15,898 nt of DNA from an uncultured Actinomycetes bacterium (lineage in GTDB: Bacteria > Actinomycetota > Actinomycetes > S36-B12 > UBA5976). Made by a program: the position numbers and the translations under genes. Within the stretch, counting starts at the first letter, position 1. Each line of letters opens with the position of its first letter. Location of the stretch: the NCBI GenBank assembly GCA_903951185.1, contig CAJBBC010000096.1:1-15898 (forward strand). Direction: 5' to 3'. Positions 9,007 to 15,478 of the stretch are shown piece by piece. Under the pieces are notes generated by a model. That model was not told the DNA's origin. It searched no databases and saw only the letters and a list, made by a program, of their open reading frames with translations.

Positions 9007-9489
9007 TTACTTATTAATCCAGCTATCGGCGTTATACATCAACTCATAAAGCGCTGTTATGTTCTTGCCATCTTGCGACAATGGCTCGAAAATCGAATCT
9101 TGTGGTCCAGCAACTGAAAGTACTTGGCCATCCCGCCGAATAACTTCAGTGCCATAGCGTGGCGGTTCATTAGGGTTGGCAGCTGCATCGAATTTCTCTT
9201 CAGGGAATAAAAAGACCCCTAACAGTCCATGCTTTTCGTTCGTTGTTAATTCCATGTAGTAAATGGTGCTGGCACTTATTGCACCAGCCTCAAAAACTGA
9301 TTGCTCAAACTCACCATCAGTTGCTTTCCACTCTTCATGACTTAAAGTTGAAATCAGATTAGGTGTTACACAAAAGTCATACCCAGTAGCGGTGGGCAAA
9401 CAATTAGCGGCTGGAGTATTTGCATTGAGTCCACAACTGGCCACAGTTAAGCTGAAGATTAGAACTTGCAAAATTCTTAGAAATTTCAT
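9007..9489 (-). CDS. Predicted lipoprotein of unknown function
   Basis: This is a 160-residue protein with a lipoprotein signal: a basic start (MKFLR), a hydrophobic stretch and the lipobox VASC, so C19 should be lipidated and the protein held on the outside of the membrane. I do not recognise the mature domain; it holds two further cysteines near its start (C30 and C41 by my count) and mixed charged and aromatic segments. The start codon lies at 9487-9489. No clear Shine-Dalgarno is present, but CAGACT occurs at -12 to -7, a weak -10-like match that would give a leaderless transcript. It converges on nrdJ, sharing the terminator, and diverges from psuG. Confidence 0.75.
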   Translation of the reverse strand: MKFLRILQVLIFSLTVASCGLNANTPAANCLPTATGYDFCVTPNLISTLSHEEWKATDGEFEQSVFEAGAISASTIYYMELTTNEKHGLLGVFLFPEEKFDAAANPNEPPRYGTEVIRRDGQVLSVAGPQDSIFEPLSQDGKNITALYELMYNADSWINK

Positions 9490-9527
9490 ATTTCAAGTCT
9501 GCCACCAGACTTAGGTGGAGCCACTTA

Positions 9528-9533
9528 TAGGCT
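9528..9533 (+). promoter_or_regulatory. -10-like TAGGCT before psuG
   Basis: TAGGCT fits the TAnnnT pattern of actinobacterial -10 elements and ends 6 bases before the ATG at 9540. Transcription would then begin at or next to the start codon, giving a leaderless mRNA. The same hexamer stands at the same place before the gene at 11383. I see no convincing -35 element. Confidence 0.55.
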
Positions 9534-9539
9534 GACTAT

Positions 9540-10460
9540 ATGGGTCTAGATAAATCACTGTTCGCAATTCATCCTGAAGTTCAAGCCGCGCTAGCGGATA
9601 AGGCGGCTGTTGTCGCACTTGAATCGACCATCATTAGTCATGGCTTACCCAGTCCGCGAAATGTCACAGTAGCCCGAGAGATTGAACAAAATGTTCGTGA
9701 TGGTGGCGCTGTCCCAGCAACTATTGCGATCATCGATGGGGTAGTTCGAGTGGGGTTAACCAGTGCAGAGTTAGAAATCCTTGGCGATCCAAAAAGTAAT
9801 GTAACCAAAGTTTCAACACGTGACCTTGGTCCAATCCTTGCAACAGGTGGTCATGGGGCGACGACAGTTTCAGCAACTACACATATTGCAATGCTGGCCG
9901 GCATCAAATTTTTCGCAACTGGTGGATTAGGTGGCGTACATCGTGGAGCTGTCGAAACTTGGGATGTTTCCGCCGACTTAATGACACTGGCAATGAATCA
10001 GATCACGATTGTGTGTGCCGGAGTTAAATCGATTTTAGATATCGGGGCAACTCTGGAGAGATTAGAAACTATCGGGGTAACGGTTGCTGGCTACGGAACT
10101 GATAAATTCCCTGGCTTCTACCGCGCCGATAGCGGCTTTGGCGTGCCATGGCGAGTAGATAGTCCACAAGAAGCTGCCGATTTTGGTAAGTATCGCGATG
10201 CTATTTCGGCTCCAGGCGCAGTAGTAATAGCCAAACCTGTTTCACCAGCAAATGAATTAGATCTTGAGTTACATGATCGAGTATTGGCTTCTGGATTGGC
10301 GCAAGCTGACCTACAGGGGATTGTTGGCAAAGATGTGACACCGTTTTTACTTGATTGGTTTCATACTCAAACAAATAATCAGTCACTTGAAGTAAATGTG
10401 ATCTTAATTAATGCCAATGCAAAATTAGCCGGACAAATAGCGTTAGCTGCCAGTAAATAA
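9540..10460 (+). CDS. psuG: Pseudouridine-5'-phosphate glycosidase
   Basis: This 306-residue cytoplasmic enzyme splits pseudouridine 5'-phosphate reversibly into uracil and ribose 5-phosphate. Family sequences are clear, for example ALESTIISHG and ATGGLGGVHRGA. The residues I know from the E. coli enzyme all occur with a constant shift of three: E28, K90, H134, D146, K163 (the imine-forming lysine) and N286 match E31, K93, H137, D149, K166 and N289. The active site is therefore complete. Its stop is one base from the start of psuK, so the two are surely co-transcribed. No good Shine-Dalgarno precedes the ATG; the TAGGCT hexamer suggests a leaderless start. Confidence 0.94.
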   Translation: MGLDKSLFAIHPEVQAALADKAAVVALESTIISHGLPSPRNVTVAREIEQNVRDGGAVPATIAIIDGVVRVGLTSAELEILGDPKSNVTKVSTRDLGPILATGGHGATTVSATTHIAMLAGIKFFATGGLGGVHRGAVETWDVSADLMTLAMNQITIVCAGVKSILDIGATLERLETIGVTVAGYGTDKFPGFYRADSGFGVPWRVDSPQEAADFGKYRDAISAPGAVVIAKPVSPANELDLELHDRVLASGLAQADLQGIVGKDVTPFLLDWFHTQTNNQSLEVNVILINANAKLAGQIALAASK

Positions 10461-10461
10461 A

Positions 10462-11352
10462 ATGGGTGGTATTTGTGTTATTGGTGATGTGAACGTTGAC
10501 ATCGTCAGCCTATTAAGTCAGCCACTGCAGATTAACTCAGATACGAAAACTTCAAACTCATTTAGCCTTGGCGGTTCGCCTTGCAATATGTCGATGTGGC
10601 TTTCGCATATCGGTACACCGGTGGATTTTCTGGCTGCTGTTGGCACTGACCTTATTGGCGACTGGATTAAACAGGAGTTAACTCAGGGTGGGATTTCAAC
10701 AAAGTACATTCAAGAAATAACTGATTCAAATAGCGGTAGCTGCATCATTATGGTTAGCGCCGACGGCCAGCGAACTATGTTGCCAGATCCGGCTGCAAAC
10801 TTAGCTTTCAAGTTAACCGATAAAGAAACACAAGTAATTTCAAATTCATCCGTTGTTGTGATGAGTGCCTACAGCTTCCTTCGAACAGAAACGAGACCGC
10901 TTGCTCTTGAGGTAGTTGAAGTGGTTAAGAATTGCTCAGCTCGTCTAGTTATCGATGCGGCATCAAGTGCGCCAATCACTGCGGCCGGAGTAGACCTTGT
11001 TCGTGAATATTTAGCTAATGCCGATCTGGTTTTAGCTAATCAAGATGAGTTCGATGTACTTGATGATCCAGTTTGGACTACCGGGTTGGCTGACTTAGTT
11101 GTGAAACTCGGCGAGGCAGGTGCAAAATGGATTCGAAATGGCGAAGTTGAGTGCGTTGTGCCGGCAGTAGCAGTAAACGCGATTGACACGACCGGCGCGG
11201 GTGATTCTTTTCTGGCAGGACTTGTTTCGGTTTTAGCACAACATCAGGATTGGTTTGCAATTAATAACCAAGATCGCCAGGACGCACTAGTTCGCGCCAC
11301 TGAGGTGGCTGCGTTAAATGTAGTTAACGTTGGAGCCGGACCTAAAGTCTGA
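10462..11352 (+). CDS. psuK: PfkB-family kinase, probable pseudouridine kinase
   Basis: This 296-residue protein is a ribokinase-like (PfkB) sugar/nucleoside kinase. The N-terminal half has a GGSPCN motif, a variant of the usual GGxxxN substrate-binding signature. Near the C-terminus DTTGAGDSF (from residue 242) is the PfkB signature 2, with D248 as the catalytic base. The family does not by itself fix the substrate; assignment as pseudouridine kinase rests on its position one base after psuG. It would convert pseudouridine plus ATP to pseudouridine 5'-phosphate, the substrate of PsuG. The GGSPCN variant is slightly unusual, but all key regions are present. No transporter gene follows. Confidence 0.85.
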   Translation: MGGICVIGDVNVDIVSLLSQPLQINSDTKTSNSFSLGGSPCNMSMWLSHIGTPVDFLAAVGTDLIGDWIKQELTQGGISTKYIQEITDSNSGSCIIMVSADGQRTMLPDPAANLAFKLTDKETQVISNSSVVVMSAYSFLRTETRPLALEVVEVVKNCSARLVIDAASSAPITAAGVDLVREYLANADLVLANQDEFDVLDDPVWTTGLADLVVKLGEAGAKWIRNGEVECVVPAVAVNAIDTTGAGDSFLAGLVSVLAQHQDWFAINNQDRQDALVRATEVAALNVVNVGAGPKV

Positions 11353-11370
11353 TCGCATTATCGTCACTTC

Positions 11371-11376
11371 TAGGCT
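11371..11376 (+). promoter_or_regulatory. -10-like TAGGCT before the SixA-like gene
   Basis: The hexamer ends 6 bases before the ATG at 11383, exactly as before psuG. There is no Shine-Dalgarno, so a leaderless transcript starting at the ATG is likely. The gene may therefore have its own promoter even though psuK ends only 30 bp upstream. Confidence 0.55.
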
Positions 11377-11382
11377 TTACTT

Positions 11383-11838
11383 ATGAGTCGAGTTTATTTA
11401 TTGCGTCACGCACAGGCACAGCCTGGCTTACGTGACCACGCTCGCCAGTTAACTGAATACGGAAAACTACAAGGCCAGATGATGGGCCAGTGGCTGAAAC
11501 TGAATTTACATGAACTTGATTTGGCCATAGTTAGTTCAGCAAGACGCACTCAGCAGACTTTTGAAACACTTGAACTTGGGATTGAATCGGTGAGCGATGA
11601 CCAGGCCTATAACGCTGGCGCAACCGAGTTAATTGAACTCATTAAGCAATACGGGCCGGGTCACGAAGATGTCATGGTGATCGCGCATAACCCAGGAGTA
11701 TCTGATTTAGCGGCTCTAGCGGGTTACCCAGCCCCGTTAGCGCCCTGTTCCTGTGTGGTTTTAGAGCTAGAACAACCATTAGCCCAGTTTGACCCTAAAC
11801 TCGCAACCGTTGCTCTTTGGCATCAAGCCAGGCCTTAA
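11383..11838 (+). CDS. SixA-like histidine phosphatase
   Basis: This 151-residue protein belongs to the histidine phosphatase (phosphoglycerate mutase-like) superfamily. The N-terminal RHAQ motif gives R8 and the nucleophile H9, SSARRTQQT gives R54, and VIAHNPGVS gives the second histidine H102. The short length and layout match the SixA branch, whose E. coli member removes phosphate from phosphohistidine. The natural substrate here is unknown; small-molecule phosphates are also possible. It lies 30 bp after psuK on the same strand but seems to have its own promoter. A functional link to pseudouridine use is unproven. Confidence 0.85.
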   Translation: MSRVYLLRHAQAQPGLRDHARQLTEYGKLQGQMMGQWLKLNLHELDLAIVSSARRTQQTFETLELGIESVSDDQAYNAGATELIELIKQYGPGHEDVMVIAHNPGVSDLAALAGYPAPLAPCSCVVLELEQPLAQFDPKLATVALWHQARP

Positions 11839-11899
11839 GCCGGATAGCTACTTCTTGTCAGCCTTAGCGACTAAGTTGTTATTAGGGCAGGAGGTCGTC

Positions 11900-12811
11900 A
11901 TGAAACGATCAAAAAAAATGGTATTTGGACTTATCGCAACTTTGTTAATTAGCTTGTTTTTAGTTAACCCAGTTACAGCTGACGAAGTTCGCATGGACAC
12001 CGATGGACCTTGCCCTACAGATTATCCAACTAAACATCAGATATCCGACGCGAGCACTGGAATAACTTATTGGATATGTAAATCTGAATATCAATGGGAA
12101 ATTGAAAAGATAGGTGGCGATACTCACCAGAAATGGTTGGAGTCCGGTGGTACATACGACGCGTCAGCTGACATTGCTGCCGCAAAAGCTGAACAGGATT
12201 ACATAAATCAACTACGAGCTCAAGTAGAAAGAGATGCAGTAGCCGAAGCCAGAACTAAGCCAAACACTCAAGTCTGCAAGCAAGCCAGTTACCAGACTGT
12301 CTATCATGGCGGCGGAGGCTTCTCGACTTGCCACATTTATGTTCCAGAGACAAACGTCTCAATCAGTCCATCAACTCCTAGAACTTTCCCAAGAATTTCT
12401 GGAGAAGTTAGTGGACCAAACGATGTTGTGAAATTTAACGATATTTATAAATCTTGTCCTGCCAGTCATCCAATCAAGACGCAGGTTGATTCCTCCATTA
12501 TTTGCTTAACTCAAAATCATTGGGAAATACAGAGAATTGGCGGAGATGTTTACGATGCTTGGCGATCGGCAAATGGCGCTTTAGATGTGTCAGCAGCCAT
12601 AGCCGACTGGAAGTATGAAAAGATTTCGATTCAACTCCTGCGTTTGGGCGCCGAAACTCTTTTAGAAGCTGAAGCACAAGTGAATCCGGGCGTTCAAGTT
12701 TGCAAAGCCTATCGATTTGTTTCAACTTTTAACGGGTCTGGTGGAGGAAGTATTTGCACAATTTACATCCGGCCGATGCTACTCACACCAGAGTTACTAG
12801 ACGTGGTTTAG
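11900..12811 (+). CDS. Secreted protein with duplicated four-cysteine domain
   Basis: I chose ATG 11900 because GGAGG at 11890-11894 precedes it and the product (303 residues) then begins with a clear signal peptide: MKRSKK, a hydrophobic core and a VTA cleavage site near residue 27. Upstream in-frame starts would bury the signal. The mature protein has two copies of an about 110-residue domain, at 36-149 and 184-292. C60/C202, C126/C268 and C144/C286 are each exactly 142 apart, and C38/C186 pair with a small shift. Both copies share a W-E-I pattern, IGGD and a later W, and have a helical-looking middle. The cysteines probably form disulfides outside the cell. I do not recognise the family. 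Its stop overlaps that of the convergent lipoprotein gene. Confidence 0.85.
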   Translation: MKRSKKMVFGLIATLLISLFLVNPVTADEVRMDTDGPCPTDYPTKHQISDASTGITYWICKSEYQWEIEKIGGDTHQKWLESGGTYDASADIAAAKAEQDYINQLRAQVERDAVAEARTKPNTQVCKQASYQTVYHGGGGFSTCHIYVPETNVSISPSTPRTFPRISGEVSGPNDVVKFNDIYKSCPASHPIKTQVDSSIICLTQNHWEIQRIGGDVYDAWRSANGALDVSAAIADWKYEKISIQLLRLGAETLLEAEAQVNPGVQVCKAYRFVSTFNGSGGGSICTIYIRPMLLTPELLDVV

Positions 12812-13323
12812 CTTGCCGAATCGAACCGCCAGGCTAGACCGCCGTCTTTTTCGAACACTATAACGTTGCCCGAGACTTCTTCACCTTTTTCTAAGTCCAA
12901 TGAAAAAGCTGGACAGACTATCTCTTTGCCAGAAATACAAGGCGCAGATGTCATGAACGGCAGATCTGGTCCGGCCACTAATCCATTAGCTGCCCAAACA
13001 TTTTCAGCATAAACAAATGACTCAACGAACTCGGTACCGAGTTCTGAATTGGGTAACCCGCAGGCAAATGTTGCAACTCCATATAAAACCTCATTGATTA
13101 CGATTTGCCCTTGACCGCGGATGAAAGTTAATGCGCCATCTGACCAGCCCGAACAATCAATAGTTGAATTCTTTGCTTCAAGCGGGGGGATTGCCGGATT
13201 GGTGTTAGTAGCAATAGTTGGTCGATCTAAAGTGGCTGAGTTTGGATCAGATTCGGCACAAGCTGTCAGTGAGAAAGTAACTACGCCAACTGCTATCAAC
13301 CGGCTAACCAGGTTTGTAAACAT
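12808..13323 (-). CDS. Predicted lipoprotein of unknown function
   Basis: This 171-residue protein starts with a signal segment and the lipobox LTAC, so C22 should be lipidated after cleavage. A Ser/Thr/Pro/Asn-rich spacer (about residues 25-50) then leads to a mature domain with four cysteines, at IDCSGW, TFACGL, SAPCIS and IVCPAF, possibly forming disulfides. I recognise no family. The reading frame ends inside the last codons of the convergent secreted-protein gene: the TAA and TAG stops share bases 12809-12810. TAGGCT stands 7 bases before the start codon, pointing to a leaderless transcript. It is divergent from the exonuclease gene at 13427. Confidence 0.78.
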   Translation of the reverse strand: MFTNLVSRLIAVGVVTFSLTACAESDPNSATLDRPTIATNTNPAIPPLEAKNSTIDCSGWSDGALTFIRGQGQIVINEVLYGVATFACGLPNSELGTEFVESFVYAENVWAANGLVAGPDLPFMTSAPCISGKEIVCPAFSLDLEKGEEVSGNVIVFEKDGGLAWRFDSAS

Positions 13324-13330
13324 ATTTAGT

Positions 13331-13336
13331 AGCCTA
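13331..13336 (-). promoter_or_regulatory. -10-like TAGGCT before the second lipoprotein gene
   Basis: On the minus strand TAGGCT ends 7 bases before the ATG at 13323. This is the third copy of the same hexamer at nearly the same distance from a start codon in the window. No Shine-Dalgarno is visible, consistent with a leaderless mRNA. Confidence 0.5.
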
Positions 13337-13426
13337 TTTCGCTGGGGCAGGACAAGAGCGGTGGGTTGCTAGATTTCCTGTCAGAGCCAAGGCGTAAATT
13401 CAGGTTAATAACCAGAAGGAGTACTT

Positions 13427-14086
13427 GTGTCAGATGATGATCGCTTTGCGATACCTGGCAAGAAAGGTAATTTCCTTTTCTATAGCGGAACTGGCGGTCA
13501 CTTAAGTTATGACGCAGAGTACGTAGTTGTTGATGTTGAAACCACTGGATTTGCTGCCTGGAAAGAAGATCGCATTGTTGAGCTGGCAGCGGTTCGGATA
13601 GACGCATCCGGTGAAATTAAAGGTTCGCTAACAACTCTGATAAATCCATTAACTGGAACAACCGGAGCAAAACACATCCACGGTATTTCAGTTGAGATGG
13701 TCGAGCAAGCGCCTACCTATCGCGATGTGTATGACCAGTTTGCGCAGTTGCTTGATGGCGCTGTCTTCGTGGCCCACCACGCCAAATTCGATGAGAGTTT
13801 TATTTCAGCTGAGTCTTATCGCGCCGGTGTAAAACTAAATCAAATGCCCGGGCTTTGTACTTATTGGCTTAGTAGGCAAGTGCTGAAATTACCAAATTAC
13901 AAATTAGGTACGGTTACCGAGCATTTGGGAGTTAGCCAAGAACTTGCGCATTCGGCTTATGACGATGCACTGGTGGTAGCTAAGTTTTTGCCGCAGCTAT
14001 TGAGCGCTTATGGACCAGTTGAGCAGTATGTTGATGTGGTTAATCAGCCAAGAATTGGTGTTTCCGGCAATTTACTTCCTCGCTAA
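13427..14086 (+). CDS. DEDDh 3'-5' exonuclease, DnaQ-like
   Basis: This 219-residue protein carries one complete DnaQ-like exonuclease domain. Exo I is VVDVETTG (D36, E38), Exo II is HHAKFD (D122), and Exo III is HSAYDD (H175, D180), giving the full DEDDh metal-binding set. HIHGIS is the typical segment between Exo I and Exo II. Family members trim DNA or RNA from the 3' end, and some proofread for DNA polymerase III; the sequence does not decide which. The first 27 residues lie before the domain and have no clear function. The start is GTG 13427, with GAAGGAG at 13415-13421 five bases upstream, a strong ribosome binding site. It converges on the VOC gene with only 14 bp between them. Confidence 0.9.
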   Translation: MSDDDRFAIPGKKGNFLFYSGTGGHLSYDAEYVVVDVETTGFAAWKEDRIVELAAVRIDASGEIKGSLTTLINPLTGTTGAKHIHGISVEMVEQAPTYRDVYDQFAQLLDGAVFVAHHAKFDESFISAESYRAGVKLNQMPGLCTYWLSRQVLKLPNYKLGTVTEHLGVSQELAHSAYDDALVVAKFLPQLLSAYGPVEQYVDVVNQPRIGVSGNLLPR

Positions 14087-14100
14087 TGTGCAGCGAGTAG

Positions 14101-14736
14101 TTAGTCAATAACTACAGTGCCATTTGGGGTTGTGAAAGTCACCGCAGTTATGCCATCGACTTCATCATCAACCCAGACAAGGTCAACTGCTTGCGAAACT
14201 TTTTGGAATCCGTCGGCTAGCCAAGTCTCAACTGCTGACTTGTTTCCGGAAAGAGAAATAGTTGAGATTGAAATTTCATTTGCACCTGAAGTAGATGGAT
14301 GCTCGGCATCGCTATTCCACTTGATGAAAAACGGTAGTTGCGGATCATCAAGTAGATCGATAACCCCAAGTTGGCTCCAGCGGATGTCAACACCGTCTGG
14401 GCGAACCCGATGTCCATCGCCTGCTTCACGTCCAACACGAGCTTCTACTGGCTTTAAATCATCGACTTTAAGCGCCCAAGACATCCAGCCACCGCCGGCT
14501 TCAGCACGCTTACGCACAGCTTGGCCAAATGGCACACTTTCAGCTGCCGGGTGATCGAGTGGGGCAATAACTTCGATGTAGGCACCGCCACTTAACGGCA
14601 AGATGAAGTTGCGAGTGCCAAACCGTGGATGCTTTCCACCGTCAATAAAAGAGGCGCCTAACTCGGCACCTAGTCGCTGTACTGTCTCAGCCAGTTCGTT
14701 GTTCAGAACGGCGTAAGAAACGTGGTCTAACTTCAT
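14101..14736 (-). CDS. VOC-superfamily (glyoxalase-like) protein
   Basis: This 211-residue protein begins MKLDHVSYAV, the usual first strand of VOC/glyoxalase-fold proteins, with H5 at the common metal-ligand place. GGAYIEVIAP and a WMSWALKV segment continue the fold. It resembles the glyoxalase-like domain family (Glyoxalase_3 type) common in Actinobacteria, whose substrates are mostly unknown. I chose ATG 14736 because the domain starts there; a GTG at 14766 would add ten residues not typical of the family. There is no clear Shine-Dalgarno for either. CAAAGT at -12 to -7 is a weak -10-like match. It is convergent with the exonuclease gene. Confidence 0.78.
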   Translation of the reverse strand: MKLDHVSYAVLNNELAETVQRLGAELGASFIDGGKHPRFGTRNFILPLSGGAYIEVIAPLDHPAAESVPFGQAVRKRAEAGGGWMSWALKVDDLKPVEARVGREAGDGHRVRPDGVDIRWSQLGVIDLLDDPQLPFFIKWNSDAEHPSTSGANEISISTISLSGNKSAVETWLADGFQKVSQAVDLVWVDDEVDGITAVTFTTPNGTVVID

Positions 14737-14852
14737 AAAGAAACTTTGACACAGCCAGCAGGTCACCCTGACATTGGGGTCGGATTTTCACAAAGGTGCA
14801 TTTCGGCGTGTCAGATGCGCCTCGCCGTTAGGCATTGTCTACATTTATCCGT

Positions 14853-14906
14853 AGCACCCAGTGAGACGGCGGAGGGGAAGCCACCGGACCACTGGGTGTC
14901 TTTTTG
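14853..14906 (+). ncRNA. Orphan hairpin with T-run: possible small RNA or attenuator
   Basis: CACCCAGTG (14855-14863) pairs perfectly with CACTGGGTG (14890-14898). Inside, CGG-C-GG (14867-14872) can pair with CC-A-CCG (14881-14886), leaving AGGGGAAG as the loop. Between the stems AGA faces GAC, which allows adjacent G-A/A-G pairs. TCTTTTTG follows directly, so the 3' end looks like an intrinsic terminator. No + strand gene lies upstream for it to terminate. TACATT at 14840-14845 is a weak -10 candidate that would start a transcript near 14852. It may be a ~50-nt RNA, or an attenuator before the gene at 14994. I match it to no known RNA family. Confidence 0.4.
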
Positions 14907-14993
14907 CCCAAAAATAGTTCTGCACAAATTGGTTTAACTCACACCAAGCAGAAATAAATTTCCAAACTCAAACTGCCAGTCCATTCTCTGCAA

Positions 14994-15422
14994 ATGGAAA
15001 TATCACAATTAGAAAAACTAAGAGATCAAGTCTGCGTATCGCTCACATCGCAACCAGTCAGTTTAGAAAAACAAACAATAATTGACGCGCTAATTCAAAT
15101 ACCCATTCGCGATGGCCTGCTTCGATTTTTATATGACCACCCTGAACATCGAAATATAGTTTCTGAAAATCTTGAAACACTTCTGGATGTTTGTGTTGAA
15201 CATGAACGAGCTGCACTAGCCACAATCTTGGCCGGAAATTTTTGGCTTGATTCAGATTTAGAACTAACACGTAACTCTTTAGATCAAGCATTGCTTGCCG
15301 ACCCAACTTATTCGTTAGCCCGGTTATTAGATGTTGCTTTAACTCATGGAGTACCGGCTAAAGTATGGGCAGATTCGCTAGCCGCTGTAAGTCCGCAGCA
15401 GTGTCTATCCGGGGCGGCTTAA
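14994..15422 (+). CDS. DUF4192-like protein, C-terminal half only
   Basis: This 142-residue protein resembles, from memory of the family, the C-terminal half of actinobacterial DUF4192 proteins: helical segments, ALATILAGNFW, and the DPTYSLARLLDVAL motif with GVPAKVW after it. Full DUF4192 proteins are usually more than twice as long. An in-frame TAA at 14955-14957 and no other start before ATG 14994 show that the missing N-terminal half is not simply a wrong start choice. It may be a reduced form of the family or a decayed gene. No function is known. There is no Shine-Dalgarno; CATTCT six bases before the ATG is a weak -10-like match. The orphan hairpin lies about 90 bp upstream. Confidence 0.7.
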   Translation: MEISQLEKLRDQVCVSLTSQPVSLEKQTIIDALIQIPIRDGLLRFLYDHPEHRNIVSENLETLLDVCVEHERAALATILAGNFWLDSDLELTRNSLDQALLADPTYSLARLLDVALTHGVPAKVWADSLAAVSPQQCLSGAA

Positions 15423-15478
15423 TCCACAGGCCTGCTAAACATCAGCATTAGCAGTGCAAAATGTGCCCTACTTGAACT

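Noticed and set aside
11789..11899. Longer start for the secreted protein, overlapping the SixA-like gene
   Set aside because: ATG 11900 has a strong ribosome binding site and yields a normal signal peptide; the longer form would bury it.
14737..14766. GTG start at 14766 for the VOC protein
   Set aside because: The conserved fold begins MKLDHV at 14736; the ten extra residues are not typical of the family.
14853..14906. Known riboswitch (SAM, cobalamin, ydaO or ribosomal-protein leader)
   Set aside because: Some short strings look similar, but none of the conserved cores I know is present and the element is too short.
14746..14937. Short + strand frame (63 codons) after the VOC gene
   Set aside because: No ribosome binding site, no recognisable protein features, and it crosses the hairpin at 14853-14906.
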